Below, in pieces: positions 42,436 to 51,630 of a stretch of DNA of 64,000 nt. The stretch is from the NCBI GenBank assembly GCA_964587105.1, contig CAZPKG010000013.1:1-64000 (forward strand), written 5' to 3'. Below the pieces are notes generated by a model. That model was not told where the DNA came from. It saw only the letters and a list, made by a program, of their open reading frames with translations, and ran no database searches. The translations under genes and the position numbers were made by a program. This stretch comes from JABWCQ01 sp964587105. Lineage in GTDB: Bacteria; Electryoneota; RPQS01. Each line of letters starts with the position of its first letter. Position 1 is the first letter of the stretch.

Positions 42436-44663
42436 TGAACACGTTGTTTGCGACCGATGCACATACAGAGTTCCTTCGGTCTCTGAATGTTGACCAGCGG
42501 GATGCGGTCACGACGGGGCTTGGTCCGGTGTTGGTATTAGCCGGAGCGGGTTCAGGCAAAACACGCGTGCTGACCGGCCGAGCCGTGCACTTGATTCGCG
42601 AAATGCGCGTGCATCCGGGTTCGATTGCTGTGATGACATTTACCAACAAAGCTGCAAGAGAACTGAAAGAGAGACTTGCCTCCTATATGGAGGGTTCATC
42701 CGAGTTTCCATGGGCGGGAACATTTCACAGCTTTTGTGTGCAAGTACTGCGACAGCATGGCCATCGAGCGGGCTTGGCGCGCGACTTTACAATATATGAT
42801 GAAGATGACAGCCAACGCGTCGTAACAGAACTTATGCGCGAAAAGCAGATTGTGCGCGAAGGGATTACACCGCGTCAGGTGAAAAGCGCGATTTCACGGA
42901 TCAAGAACGGCGGTAAATCTGATCATCGTTCGCCAGTTGTGATAACCGCCGAGGACATATATGAAGGTTATCAAAGACGGTTGCGCGACGCAAATGCCTA
43001 CGATTTCGATGATCTACTGCTGACTCCGCTCGAATTGATGAAGCAGAAGGACGAGTTTCGCGAGATATTGCAGCGCCGCTACGATCACTTGTTGATTGAT
43101 GAGTTTCAGGATACGAATCAAGTGCAGTTTGATCTGGCGTGCATGATTGCAAGTCCGCAGAATAACCTCTTCGCGGTCGGGGATGATGACCAATCAATTT
43201 ACAGTTGGCGCGGAGCAAACTACAGAAATGTGCTCGACTTCGGAAAGAAACTTGATGGCGCGCGTATTTTCAGGCTCGAGCAAAACTATCGCTCAACGCA
43301 GCAGATTCTTGATGCTGCAAACGACGTGATCGCGGGCAGCAGACATCGTCATGACAAAAAGCTCTGGACGGATCGCAAAACAGGCGAAAAGGTAACGCTT
43401 CGGGCATACAGTCGGCCTGCGGACGAGGCAAACGAGATCATAGGCGAAATTGAGTTTCTGAAACAGAAGCGCGGGCTTGGTCTTAAAGATTTTGCGATTC
43501 TGTTTCGGACGAACGCCATTAGCCGCTATTTTGAAGAAGTGCTCGTGCAGCATCGGATCCCGTACACGGTTGTCGGCGGGCTCAAGTTTTATGAGCGAAA
43601 AGAAATCAAGGATTTCATCGCCTACCTGCGCGTGATCGCGAATCCGCATGACGAGCAAGCTTGGTCGAGAGTTTTCAGAGAAATCGCCGCAGGTGTGGGG
43701 CAGACGACGATAGACCGTTTGCTGACTGCATCAAGACAGCACCCCCTCCGCTGCGAGGTGATCTTGAATTCAACGTGGGTTGACTCGATTGTCACCGGCG
43801 CGCCACGCGTGAAGGCGCTTGAGTTTGTCACTAAATTAACCTTGCTAAGAGAGTCTGTTTCCTCGAGCACTTTGTCTGAGATTGTTGACAAAGCAATGAA
43901 AGATTGTGGTCTTGAAACTTACTACGAGAATCTCGATGACGAGGAATCGCGCGACCGTTTGGAGAACCTGCGACAGTTTCAAACCGGGGCTTGGGAACGT
44001 TCGCAGCAAATGCCCGAATTGACGTTAAACGAATTCTTGTCAGAATTGGCATTGGTTTCGGATATTGATGATCTTGAGAATGTAACAGATCGACTTGCGT
44101 TGATGACGATTCATTCGGCGAAAGGGCTTGAGTTTCCAGTTGTATTTGTGGCGGGTGTGGAAGAGAATTTGATTCCGCATTTCAGAAGCATTGAGTCGGT
44201 TGAAGCGTTGGATGAGGAGCGCCGCTTGTTGTATGTTGCGATGACGCGGGCCAAAGACCGATTGTACATGTCATATGCAGAAGCGCGCCCGATGAACGGT
44301 CGACTCGATTTTCAGTCGCCGTCGCGTTTTCTTTCGGATATTGATCCGACTCGGCTTCGCGGAGCGGGAGTTCCGGCAAAGTTGTCATCGAGGTACGTCG
44401 CCGACGAGGAAGAGTTTTCTAATGATCGACCCGTTGCACATCGCCCTTCGTCGGGCGTAAGACCCAGTGTATCAAAACCACTGCACAGTTCATCGGGTGT
44501 TGAGTTTCGCATCGGCGACGTTGTTGAGCATGCCGAATTTGGAGTTGGGACAGTTACAGCGAAGTCTGGCGATTTAAACTCGCTAAAAGTTCGAGTTGCG
44601 TTCAGTGGATATGGATCGAAGTTGTTGGCAGTGAAATATGCAAACCTGAAGAAGCTATCGTGA
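42432..44663 (+). CDS. pcrA: ATP-dependent DNA helicase PcrA/UvrD
   Basis: Superfamily 1A 3'-5' helicase for repair and replication-fork upkeep. The 743-residue protein has Walker A AGAGSGKTRVL (about residues 36-46), motif Ia MTFTNKAARELKERL, Walker B HLLIDEFQDTNQVQFDLA (about 218), motif III GDDDQSIYSWRGA, motif V TIHSAKGLEFPVVFVAG (about 559) and motif VI RRLLYVAMTRAKDRLY. The C-terminus VVEHAEFGVGTV is the RNA-polymerase-binding Tudor-like tail typical of PcrA. It overlaps both neighbours by 4 bases. Confidence 0.97.
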   Translation: MMNTLFATDAHTEFLRSLNVDQRDAVTTGLGPVLVLAGAGSGKTRVLTGRAVHLIREMRVHPGSIAVMTFTNKAARELKERLASYMEGSSEFPWAGTFHSFCVQVLRQHGHRAGLARDFTIYDEDDSQRVVTELMREKQIVREGITPRQVKSAISRIKNGGKSDHRSPVVITAEDIYEGYQRRLRDANAYDFDDLLLTPLELMKQKDEFREILQRRYDHLLIDEFQDTNQVQFDLACMIASPQNNLFAVGDDDQSIYSWRGANYRNVLDFGKKLDGARIFRLEQNYRSTQQILDAANDVIAGSRHRHDKKLWTDRKTGEKVTLRAYSRPADEANEIIGEIEFLKQKRGLGLKDFAILFRTNAISRYFEEVLVQHRIPYTVVGGLKFYERKEIKDFIAYLRVIANPHDEQAWSRVFREIAAGVGQTTIDRLLTASRQHPLRCEVILNSTWVDSIVTGAPRVKALEFVTKLTLLRESVSSSTLSEIVDKAMKDCGLETYYENLDDEESRDRLENLRQFQTGAWERSQQMPELTLNEFLSELALVSDIDDLENVTDRLALMTIHSAKGLEFPVVFVAGVEENLIPHFRSIESVEALDEERRLLYVAMTRAKDRLYMSYAEARPMNGRLDFQSPSRFLSDIDPTRLRGAGVPAKLSSRYVADEEEFSNDRPVAHRPSSGVRPSVSKPLHSSSGVEFRIGDVVEHAEFGVGTVTAKSGDLNSLKVRVAFSGYGSKLLAVKYANLKKLS

Positions 44664-45511
44664 TAACAGAGCAAACAGAGATTATCAGACTTGCATTGGA
44701 AGAGGATCTTGCAAGCGGCGTGGACGTTACGACGGACTGGCTGGTTGACCCTTCATTGGTGGGTGAGGCATGGATTGAGGCGCGCGAAGATGCGATCATT
44801 GCCGGAATCGAAACGGTGCGCGACGTGTTTGCGGCGGTTGATCCCGAAGTGTTGGTCACTCCGCTCTGTGAAGACGGCGCGCGAGTAAGACCGCTTAATC
44901 GCGTTGTTTCAATATATGGCAAAGCGACGTCGATCTTAAAGGCTGAACGTACTGCTCTGAATTTCTTGACGCATCTGTCCGGTGTGGCGACAAAGACCGC
45001 CGAGCTTGTGGAACTAACGAGACCTTACGGCACAAAAGTGTGGTGCACACGCAAGACCACGCCGGGCTTGCGCAGGCTTGAAGTGGAGGCCGTTCGTGCG
45101 GGTGGCGGCGATACCTATCGTGACAGTCTGTTTGCCAAGGTACTGATCAAAGACAATCATCTTAGTATTATCGGCGGGATTGAATCGCTTGCAAAGAGGT
45201 TGATCGGCGACCCTGACGCAAACCTAAATCTTGCAGAAGGTAAAATTGAAGTGGCGAGCCTCTATGAATTAGAGCTTGCGATCAAGATGGGTTGGAAGCA
45301 GGTATTGCTTGATAACTTTGCGCCAGAGCAGGTACGCGAAGCGGTTGAGCGATTCTCTAAAGACATTTCGCTTGAGGCCTCAGGCGGAATAACGACGGAA
45401 AATATTCGCGAATACGCCGCAACGGGAATTGAAGCGGTTTCAATCGGCCAATTGACTCATTCCGTGCGCTCTGTGGATTTCGCTCTCGAAGTCGATTGGT
45501 CAGTAAGCTAA
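44660..45511 (+). CDS. nadC: Nicotinate-nucleotide pyrophosphorylase (carboxylating)
   Basis: Converts quinolinate and PRPP to nicotinate mononucleotide in de novo NAD synthesis. The 283-residue protein has NFLTHLSGVATKTAELV (about residues 99-115), the substrate-binding CTRKTTPGLRRLEVEAVRAG (about 129-148), DNHLSIIGG, and the C-terminal LEASGGITTENIREYAATG (about 237-255). It starts with GTG and overlaps pcrA by 4 bases. nadA and nadB are not in the window. Confidence 0.97.
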   Translation: MITEQTEIIRLALEEDLASGVDVTTDWLVDPSLVGEAWIEAREDAIIAGIETVRDVFAAVDPEVLVTPLCEDGARVRPLNRVVSIYGKATSILKAERTALNFLTHLSGVATKTAELVELTRPYGTKVWCTRKTTPGLRRLEVEAVRAGGGDTYRDSLFAKVLIKDNHLSIIGGIESLAKRLIGDPDANLNLAEGKIEVASLYELELAIKMGWKQVLLDNFAPEQVREAVERFSKDISLEASGGITTENIREYAATGIEAVSIGQLTHSVRSVDFALEVDWSVS

Positions 45512-45522
45512 CTTGAATCGTC

Positions 45523-46476
45523 GTGGCTGAGTTTCGCACTGATCCGTTGCGTGGGCATACTGTTCTGATCAATGGCCAGAGGGGCAGTCGTCCGTCTGAA
45601 TTTACACTGAAGATCGCGACTCCCGACGAATCAAACTGCGCATTCTGCCGGGGCCATGAAGATTCCACACCTCCGGCAATCGAGCAGGACCGAACGCCGG
45701 ATTGGAATTGGCGGCTGTTTCCGAACAGATTTCCCGCCGTATTCGAGAAGCCCGCGCCGCTTGTAGAAAATGAGTTTACTCAAGCAGCAGTGGGCAGACA
45801 TGAAGTGCTTGTTGAAACATCGCACCATTACGCTCAGCCGCATGAGTATGGCGTCGATCAGTGGGTCGAAATTTTTCAGATTTGGCAGCGGCGTTTGCGG
45901 GCCTTGTATGCGGTTGATGGAATACGGTATGTTCACATATTTCGAAATCAAGGCTATCGGGGCGGCGCGACGCTCGTACACCCTCATCAGCAGATCGTTG
46001 CTCTTCCGCTTGTTCCTCAGGCAATTGCAAGGCGAATTGATCTTGCACAACAAGATGCGAGAAATTGTTTGCATTGCGCGTGGATCGAACGTGAAAGTGC
46101 CGACGGCGCGCGCCTGCTTGAGAGTAATGACAAGCTATTGGCGTTAGTTGCATTCGCACCGCGCTTCCCGTTTGAATGGCAGATTTTCCCGAAGTTCCAT
46201 CAGTGCTTTGAAGACCTGGAGCATTCCGTACTTTATATACTGGCGGGAGTCCTTCGGAACGGACTGATCGCCTTGAAAGAGTCCTGTGACAACCCGGATT
46301 TCAACTTAGTTCTGTTTTCGGTCCCGAATCGCGGAGTGGAGAGGAGGCTATGGACTCTTGACATCCTGCCCAGAATCAGTACGCAGGCCGGATTTGAGTG
46401 GGGAACGGGTGTTCATATTGTGTCCACGCCTCCTGAAGAGGCTGGGCGAAGGCTCAGGGCGAACTGGCCCATTTAG
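45523..46476 (+). CDS. galT: Galactose-1-phosphate uridylyltransferase
   Basis: Exchanges UMP between UDP-glucose and galactose-1-phosphate (Leloir pathway), or acts on related sugar phosphates. The 317-residue HIT-fold protein has the zinc pair CAFC (about residues 42-45) with FPNRFPAVF near 75. The active-site His lies in ATLVHPHQQIVALP (about 151-164), where the second His is uridylylated. A second pair, CLHC (about 183-186), lies after it, and the C-terminal domain retains FEWGTGVHI. The start is GTG at 45523. No galK or galE is adjacent. A close relative, an ADP-glucose phosphorylase, cannot be excluded. Confidence 0.9.
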   Translation: MAEFRTDPLRGHTVLINGQRGSRPSEFTLKIATPDESNCAFCRGHEDSTPPAIEQDRTPDWNWRLFPNRFPAVFEKPAPLVENEFTQAAVGRHEVLVETSHHYAQPHEYGVDQWVEIFQIWQRRLRALYAVDGIRYVHIFRNQGYRGGATLVHPHQQIVALPLVPQAIARRIDLAQQDARNCLHCAWIERESADGARLLESNDKLLALVAFAPRFPFEWQIFPKFHQCFEDLEHSVLYILAGVLRNGLIALKESCDNPDFNLVLFSVPNRGVERRLWTLDILPRISTQAGFEWGTGVHIVSTPPEEAGRRLRANWPI

Positions 46477-46481
46477 AGTTA

Positions 46482-46540
46482 TGTTATAAATAACAACATA
46501 TTAGAAATGAAAAAGCGGCAATCCTAATTTTGAGGCCCGC
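46482..46540. promoter_or_regulatory. Leader repeats upstream of the rplM promoter
   Basis: The gap between galT and rplM (124 bases) holds TGTTAT-AA-ATAACA at 46482-46495. Two ATTTTGAG(G)CC direct copies flank the -35 box, and an inverted pair TGAGGC (46531-46536) / GCCTCA (46553-46558) brackets it. No T-rich terminator for galT was found. An operator is possible but unproven. Confidence 0.35.
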
Positions 46541-46569
46541 TTGACATTTTGAGCCTCATCAACTAAATT
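46541..46569 (+). promoter_or_regulatory. Sigma-70 promoter of rplM-rpsI
   Basis: TTGACA (46541-46546) and TAAATT (46564-46569) are exactly 17 bases apart. Transcription would start near 46576, with AAAGGA as the ribosome site before ATG 46601. Confidence 0.85.
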
Positions 46570-46600
46570 TCAAGACTTTGCACGTAAAGGATAGCCATAA

Positions 46601-47023
46601 ATGACAACGTTTCTCGCACGTAATGAAACGACCGAGCGCGGCTGGGTGGTGGTGGATGCCACCGACCAGATTCTTGGTCGTTTGAGTACCAAAATCGCGT
46701 CCATCTTGCGCGGTAAAAATAAGGCCACCTTCACTCCGCACGTTGACACGGGCGATTTTGTCGTCGTTATCAACGCAGAGAAGATCAAAGTCACGGGAAA
46801 GAAGTGGGAAGATAAGATTTACTTCTCGCATTCTCGCTATCCGGGCAGTGGTACCTATACTCCACTGCGCAAGCTTGCCGAAAAGCACCCGGAACGAGTG
46901 ATCTACGAATCCGTGAAAGGCATGCTACCGCGCACACGTTTGGGGCGCAAGCAGTTGGGTAAGCTAAAAGTGTACGCCGGAGCTGAGCATCCGCACGAAG
47001 CTCAGCAGCCATCCTCGATCTAA
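46601..47023 (+). CDS. rplM: 50S ribosomal protein L13
   Basis: A 140-residue early-assembly protein of the large subunit. Family blocks are RGWVVVDATDQILGRLSTKI (about residues 12-31), GDFVVVINAEKIKVTGKKWE, YFSHSRYPG and VKGMLPRTRLGRKQLGKLKV. It is followed by rpsI as in nearly all bacteria and is preceded by a clear promoter. The last 10 residues (His/Glu/Gln/Pro/Ser-rich) are a short, variable end. Confidence 0.98.
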   Translation: MTTFLARNETTERGWVVVDATDQILGRLSTKIASILRGKNKATFTPHVDTGDFVVVINAEKIKVTGKKWEDKIYFSHSRYPGSGTYTPLRKLAEKHPERVIYESVKGMLPRTRLGRKQLGKLKVYAGAEHPHEAQQPSSI

Positions 47024-47041
47024 TTTCAAAGCAGATAGAAC

Positions 47042-47434
47042 ATGAAAGACTCACGTATTTACGCGACAGGCCGCCGCAAAACTGCGGTTGCTCGCGTTTG
47101 GTTGGCTCCCGGCACGGGCAAAATTTCGGTCAACGGCAAGGACGTTTTAGGCTATTTCAAGCGCGACGTATTGCAGATGTTGATCGAGCGCCCGCTGACC
47201 GTAACCGAAACCATGGGCAAGGTTGATATCATGGCCACGGTCAAGGGCGGCGGAAAGTCCGGCCAGGCCGGCGCCTTTAGGCTTGGTATTTCGCGCGCGC
47301 TGACGGTGCTTGATGAAGCTCACCGTACAATTTTGCGTGCTAACGACCTGATGACGCGCGACCCGCGTGAGAAGGAACGTAAGAAATACGGCAAGCCAGG
47401 CGCACGCAAGAGCTTCCAGTTCTCCAAACGTTAA
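47042..47434 (+). CDS. rpsI: 30S ribosomal protein S9
   Basis: A 130-residue small-subunit protein whose C-terminal tail reaches the P-site tRNA. It carries ATGRRKTAVARVWLAPGTGK (about residues 8-27), VTVKGGGKSGQAGAFRLGISRAL-type sequence near 65-90, and the universal C-terminus KYGKPGARKSFQFSKR with the terminal Lys-Arg. It lies 18 bases after rplM in the same transcript. A short GCGAG/CTCGC hairpin follows the stop, with no U-tract. Confidence 0.98.
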   Translation: MKDSRIYATGRRKTAVARVWLAPGTGKISVNGKDVLGYFKRDVLQMLIERPLTVTETMGKVDIMATVKGGGKSGQAGAFRLGISRALTVLDEAHRTILRANDLMTRDPREKERKKYGKPGARKSFQFSKR

Positions 47435-47559
47435 TTTTTCGGCGAGATTACTCGCTTTCACTCTCCGTCTTGGTCTGATTCAGATGCGGGTGTTCCTAAT
47501 TTGGAATTGCATTTGAAGTTGACGACCGGACTGCGACAAACCCCTAAGCAGGAGTATCC
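47435..47559 (+). promoter_or_regulatory. rpsI-rpsB intergenic leader, no confident promoter
   Basis: These 125 bases begin with a small hairpin (GCGAG-ATTA-CTCGC) and contain TTCC-TAATTT-GGAA at about 47493-47506. No TTGACA/TAnnTT pair with 16-18-base spacing was found. S2 autoregulates rpsB-tsf through its leader in some bacteria, but no such fold is recognised here. GGAG lies 7 bases before the rpsB ATG. Confidence 0.3.
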
Positions 47560-48435
47560 ATGTCTCGTGTAACTTTGCAGCAATTGCTGCTCTCCGGTGC
47601 TCATTTCGGGCACTTAACCCGCCGCTGGCATCCCAAGATGGCCCCGTATATCCTTATGGATAAGAACGGGATTCACTTGGTGGACCTTCGCCAAACACAA
47701 TCCTTACTTGAGCGGGCCTGTGCCGCTATTTCAGAAGTGTCGGCTAACGGCCAGCAAGTGCTGTTAGTGGGAACTAAGAGTCAGGCGCGAGAAGCGATAT
47801 CGGCTGAGGGCAAGCGTGCTCAAACGCCGTTCGTGGTCGAGCGCTGGCTTGGTGGTATGCTCACGAATTTCGCGACGATCCGCCAAGGTATCAAGACGCT
47901 TGAAACGCTTGAGCGCCAGATGACTGACGGAACGTTTGAGAAGATATCCAAAAAAGAGCGCCTGACGAAAACCCGCCAACATGCCAAACTAATGCATACT
48001 TTGGGCGGCATTCGCGATATGCGCCACCTTCCCGGTGCAATTTTCATCGTGGACATTCTTCGTGAGAAGATTGCCGTCTCGGAAGCCCGTCGTTTGGGTA
48101 TTCCTGTGATTGCGATTTGCGATACGAACGTTGATCCGAGCTTGGTTGATTTTCCGATTCCTGCTAACGACGACGCGTTCAAGTCAATCGCGTTGATTAC
48201 TCGCGCGATTGCTGAATCCGTTATCGAAGGAACTGCACGTTACCGCGCCAATGCCGACTTGCGTCAAGCGCAAGCCGATATTGAGGCGCGTGAGGCCGAA
48301 GCAACCGGCGAAGCTCGTATTCGCGAACGTGAGCGTGGTCGTGGCGGCGATCAAGGCGGAGGTGATGCGCGCCGTCGCCGCGTGCGCCGTCCGCAGGATG
48401 ATGCTAAGCCGACCGGCGGCCAGCAACAGAGTTAA
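47560..48435 (+). CDS. rpsB: 30S ribosomal protein S2 with Arg/Gly-rich tail
   Basis: A 291-residue S2. The core shows LLLSGAHFGHLTRRWHPKMA (about residues 7-26), VLLVGTKSQAREAI, RWLGGMLTNFATIRQ and IFIVDILREKIAVSEARRLG, ending near residue 230. A tail of about 60 residues follows, with Ala/Glu-rich helix then Arg/Gly/Asp/Gln-rich sequence (IRERERGRGGDQGG, then RRRRVRRPQDDAKP). Such a tail is absent from E. coli S2 (241 residues) and resembles RGG RNA-binding segments. tsf follows, as is universal. Confidence 0.98.
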   Translation: MSRVTLQQLLLSGAHFGHLTRRWHPKMAPYILMDKNGIHLVDLRQTQSLLERACAAISEVSANGQQVLLVGTKSQAREAISAEGKRAQTPFVVERWLGGMLTNFATIRQGIKTLETLERQMTDGTFEKISKKERLTKTRQHAKLMHTLGGIRDMRHLPGAIFIVDILREKIAVSEARRLGIPVIAICDTNVDPSLVDFPIPANDDAFKSIALITRAIAESVIEGTARYRANADLRQAQADIEAREAEATGEARIRERERGRGGDQGGGDARRRRVRRPQDDAKPTGGQQQS

Positions 48436-48461
48436 TGTAATTTATACTACGGAGATAGATT

Positions 48462-49337
48462 GTGTCTGAAGTAACGATAAATGCGGCCGATGTGGCCATG
48501 CTGCGTCGGGAGACTGGCGCCGGAATGATGGATTGCAAAAAAGCGCTCGCGGAAGCCAACGGCGATCGCGACAAAGCGCTTGAGATATTACGTAAGAAGG
48601 GTCAAGCTGCCGCTGAGAAGCGCGCAGAGCGTTCGGCAGATGAAGGAGTTGTGGCAATCGTTGCCAGCGCCGACAACAAGAGTGCGGCCCTTGCTGAAAT
48701 TCGTTGTGAAACCGACTTTGTGGGCCGTAATGAAGAATTCAAGCAATTTGCCAAGGACTTAGCCACGCTTGTACTGAACTGGAAAGGCGCTGAGGGCAAG
48801 ACTCTCGATGACCTGAAAGCCCAACCGTTTGGAGGCTCAGACGTTGGTACGACTTTGACTACGATGATTGGCAAGATCGGCGAGAAACTTGAAATCGCGC
48901 GCTTTGGCAAGCTTGAAGTAGCCGATGGTTATATCGGTCAATACTTGCATTCTGACAGTAAGCTTGGTGTCATTGTCGCGTTGGGTGGAGCTGACGGTAC
49001 ACGTGCAGAAATTCAATCGCTTGGCCGTGATTTGGCGATGCAGGTTGCAGCTTCCGCTCCCGATTTTCTTGTCCGAGAACAAGTTCCTGCTGACAAAATC
49101 AATTCCGAAACCGAGCTTGAAAAAGAGCGCGCCCGCGCCGAAGGCAAACCGGAGCCTGCCGTGGCAAAGATTGCCGAAGGCCGCGTAAACAAATGGCTGG
49201 CAAGCATCGTTCTGCTCGAGCAAGCCTACATTAAAGAGCCGAAGCAAACGGTTAAGGAAGTGGTTGCGATGGCCGAAAAGGCCGTTGGAAAACCAATCGC
49301 CGTCAAGTCATTTCTGCGTTTCAGGGTCGGAGCCTAA
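48462..49337 (+). CDS. tsf: Elongation factor Ts
   Basis: Nucleotide exchange factor for EF-Tu. The 291-residue protein has the N-terminal UBA module with LRRETGAGMMDCKKALAEAN (about residues 10-29), RCETDFVGRNEEFKQFAKDL (about 76-95) and two core subdomains, ending PIAVKSFLRFRVGA. The start is GTG at 48462 with GGAG 8 bases before it. It is cotranscribed with rpsB and followed by pyrH after 9 bases. Confidence 0.98.
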   Translation: MSEVTINAADVAMLRRETGAGMMDCKKALAEANGDRDKALEILRKKGQAAAEKRAERSADEGVVAIVASADNKSAALAEIRCETDFVGRNEEFKQFAKDLATLVLNWKGAEGKTLDDLKAQPFGGSDVGTTLTTMIGKIGEKLEIARFGKLEVADGYIGQYLHSDSKLGVIVALGGADGTRAEIQSLGRDLAMQVAASAPDFLVREQVPADKINSETELEKERARAEGKPEPAVAKIAEGRVNKWLASIVLLEQAYIKEPKQTVKEVVAMAEKAVGKPIAVKSFLRFRVGA

Positions 49338-49346
49338 GAGCGCGTA

Positions 49347-50069
49347 ATGCTTAGATACCGCCGCGTACTGCTTAAACTATCCGGTGAAGCTCTTTCTGGT
49401 GAAGGAGCTTATGGTATTGATCCTGCAACCATGAATGCCATGGCTGAAGAAGTTGCAGAAGCAACGCGGCTCGGTGTTGAAATGGGCATTGTGATCGGCG
49501 GGGGAAACATCTTTCGCGGACTGAAAGGCGCGGCTTCAGGTATGGATCGAGTGTCAGCTGACCAAATGGGTATGCTGGCCACTGTAATTAACAGTTTAGC
49601 CGTGCAGGACGCGTTGGAAAAGCTTGGTGTCACAACACGCGTGCAATCGGCCATTCCGCTTCAGACTGTCGCTGAACCGTTCATTCGCCGTCGTGCAATG
49701 CGTCATCTTGAAAAAGGTCGTGTTGTAATATTTGCGGCCGGTACGGGCAGTCCGTTTTTCACAACGGATACTGCGGCGGCGCTCAGAGCGAAAGAGATGC
49801 GCGCCGACGTACTGCTGAAAGGCACAAAGGTTGACGGCATCTACACGGCCGATCCAGTGTTGGATAAGACCGCCACAAAGTACGACAGAATTACATATTT
49901 GGAATTTGTGGAACGACAACTGCGCGCGATTGACTCAACTGCGGTAACGTTCTGCATGGAAAACGGAATTCCGATTCAGGTCTTTAACTTCAAGATTCGC
50001 GGAAATCTTCTGCGTCTGCTCACAGGTGAGCAGATTGGAACGATGATCGCGAACCCTGCAGCAGCATGA
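49347..50069 (+). CDS. pyrH: UMP kinase
   Basis: Phosphorylates UMP to UDP for pyrimidine nucleotides. The 240-residue amino-acid-kinase-fold protein has YRRVLLKLSGEALSGEGAYG (about residues 3-22), VIGGGNIFRGLKGA (about 50-63), FAAGTGSPFFTTDTAAALRA (about 130-149) and VDGIYTADP. This hexameric bacterial type is unlike eukaryotic UMP kinase. It overlaps frr by 4 bases, the conserved tsf-pyrH-frr order. Confidence 0.98.
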   Translation: MLRYRRVLLKLSGEALSGEGAYGIDPATMNAMAEEVAEATRLGVEMGIVIGGGNIFRGLKGAASGMDRVSADQMGMLATVINSLAVQDALEKLGVTTRVQSAIPLQTVAEPFIRRRAMRHLEKGRVVIFAAGTGSPFFTTDTAAALRAKEMRADVLLKGTKVDGIYTADPVLDKTATKYDRITYLEFVERQLRAIDSTAVTFCMENGIPIQVFNFKIRGNLLRLLTGEQIGTMIANPAAA

Positions 50070-50623
50070 TCAAGGAAATAATTGCAGATTGTGATCTGCG
50101 CATGAAACGATCGGTCGAAGTCTTGCGTCAGGAATTGACGCGGATTCGCACCGGCAAAGCATCTGTTGGCCTAATCGAGCCGATTCGTGCGGAAGCGTAT
50201 GGCGCTGAAATGCCGCTATCGCAAATGGCGAATATCTCGACGCCAGATGCGCGTACAATTCTGATTCAGCCGTGGGACAAGAGCACGCTCCATGCGATTG
50301 AAAAGGCGATTCAGAAATCAGACTTGGGAATTAATCCCAACAATGACGGCCAACAAATCAGGCTCGTGCTTCCTCCGTTGACGGAAGACCGCCGTAAGGA
50401 GTTGGTCAAACTGGTCAAAAAGTACGTTGAGGACGCCAAAACGGCTGTCCGCAACGTGCGCCGGGATGCTAATGAGCACATCAAGAAGATTGAGAAGACG
50501 CACGAAATCTCCGAAGATCAATCGCACGGCGCTCAGGATGATGTTCAGAAGCTGACCGACAAACACATCAAAGAGATGGATCATCTCTTTGAGTTGAAGG
50601 AAAAGGAAGTCATGGAGATCTGA
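50066..50623 (+). CDS. frr: Ribosome recycling factor
   Basis: With EF-G splits the post-termination ribosome. The 185-residue length is the family norm. It carries RMKRSVEVLRQELTRIRTGK (about residues 12-31), TPDARTILIQPWDKS (about 60-74), NPNNDGQQIRLVLPPLTEDR (about 91-110) and the long C-terminal helix of domain I. It starts with the ATG overlapping pyrH (ATGA) and is followed by hldE1 after a 19-base gap. Confidence 0.98.
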   Translation: MIKEIIADCDLRMKRSVEVLRQELTRIRTGKASVGLIEPIRAEAYGAEMPLSQMANISTPDARTILIQPWDKSTLHAIEKAIQKSDLGINPNNDGQQIRLVLPPLTEDRRKELVKLVKKYVEDAKTAVRNVRRDANEHIKKIEKTHEISEDQSHGAQDDVQKLTDKHIKEMDHLFELKEKEVMEI

Positions 50624-50642
50624 GCATAGTCTCAGAGCCTTT

Positions 50643-51626
50643 ATGCCCTCTTTGCCCAAACTCTTTGACATACTCGCGCGCGCCAAAGGCAAACGCGTTG
50701 CGGTGATCGGCGACTACATGCTTGACCGCCATATTCAGGGCAGCGTGAAACGCATCAGTCCTGAAGCACCTGTTCCTGTTGTCGAAATAGAGGATGAACG
50801 TAGCAGTTTGGGCGGCGCTGGCAACGTCGTCGCGAATCTCGCATCATTGGGGATTCAACCTGTAGCGTTTGGAGTTTGCGGAATGGACAGTGCCCGCGAT
50901 TTGATGCGGCAGCACTTGCAGAATTGCGGATGCGATTGTACTGGTTTACTCGAGCTTTCCGACCGTCGCACCACGGAGAAGATTCGCGTCATCGCTCACG
51001 ACCAGCATGTAGTCCGTGTCGATCGCGAAACCGCTTTTCCACTTGTTGAAAGCAATGTTTCGCAACTTCTGGCGGCGCTTGCGGAATTACTGCCTACGTT
51101 GGATGCAATCATCTTGCAAGATTATAACAAAGGCGTATTGACGGCAAAAGTTATCCGGACGGCCATGGAACTTGCGCAGAGTCGCAATATTCCGGTTGCA
51201 GTTGATCCAAAGTTTGATAATTTCACGCTTTATCGCGGCGCACATCTGTTTAAGCCCAATTTACGCGAAGCTGAGCGGGCACTGGGACTGAAAATCTCTG
51301 ATGATGCTTCGCTTGACGCCGCCTTGGAGCGGTTGCTTGGTGAATTGGCTCCGGAAGTATTGATGGTGACACGCGGCGAAAAGGGCATGACAATCTGCAC
51401 GCGCGAAAAAAAGACGTCGATCCCGACACATGCGCGTGACGTCGCCGACGTTTCAGGCGCAGGCGATACGGTAATCTCGACGTTCGTCGCCTGTGAGTTA
51501 GGCGGGGCAGGCGTGATTGAAGCTGCAAAGCTTGCTAATATTGCAGCAGGAATAGTTTGCGAACAGGTCGGCGTCGTGCCGATTGACTCGGATCGCTTAG
51601 CCGCGGCGTACGAGCGATTTGAATGA
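50643..51626 (+). CDS. rfaE1: D-glycero-beta-D-manno-heptose-7-phosphate kinase (HldE kinase half)
   Basis: Phosphorylates heptose-7-phosphate at C1 in ADP-heptose synthesis for lipopolysaccharide core. The 327-residue PfkB-fold kinase carries VAVIGDYMLDRHIQGSVKRI (about residues 20-39), SLGGAGNVVANLASLG, LQDYNKGVLT and the anion-hole Asp in DVSGAGDTVISTF (about 270-282). In E. coli it is fused to the adenylyltransferase in HldE; here the two halves are separate genes with a tRNA between them. The tRNA starts 4 bases after this stop. gmhA and gmhB are not in the window. Confidence 0.95.
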   Translation: MPSLPKLFDILARAKGKRVAVIGDYMLDRHIQGSVKRISPEAPVPVVEIEDERSSLGGAGNVVANLASLGIQPVAFGVCGMDSARDLMRQHLQNCGCDCTGLLELSDRRTTEKIRVIAHDQHVVRVDRETAFPLVESNVSQLLAALAELLPTLDAIILQDYNKGVLTAKVIRTAMELAQSRNIPVAVDPKFDNFTLYRGAHLFKPNLREAERALGLKISDDASLDAALERLLGELAPEVLMVTRGEKGMTICTREKKTSIPTHARDVADVSGAGDTVISTFVACELGGAGVIEAAKLANIAAGIVCEQVGVVPIDSDRLAAAYERFE

Positions 51627-51630
51627 ATTC

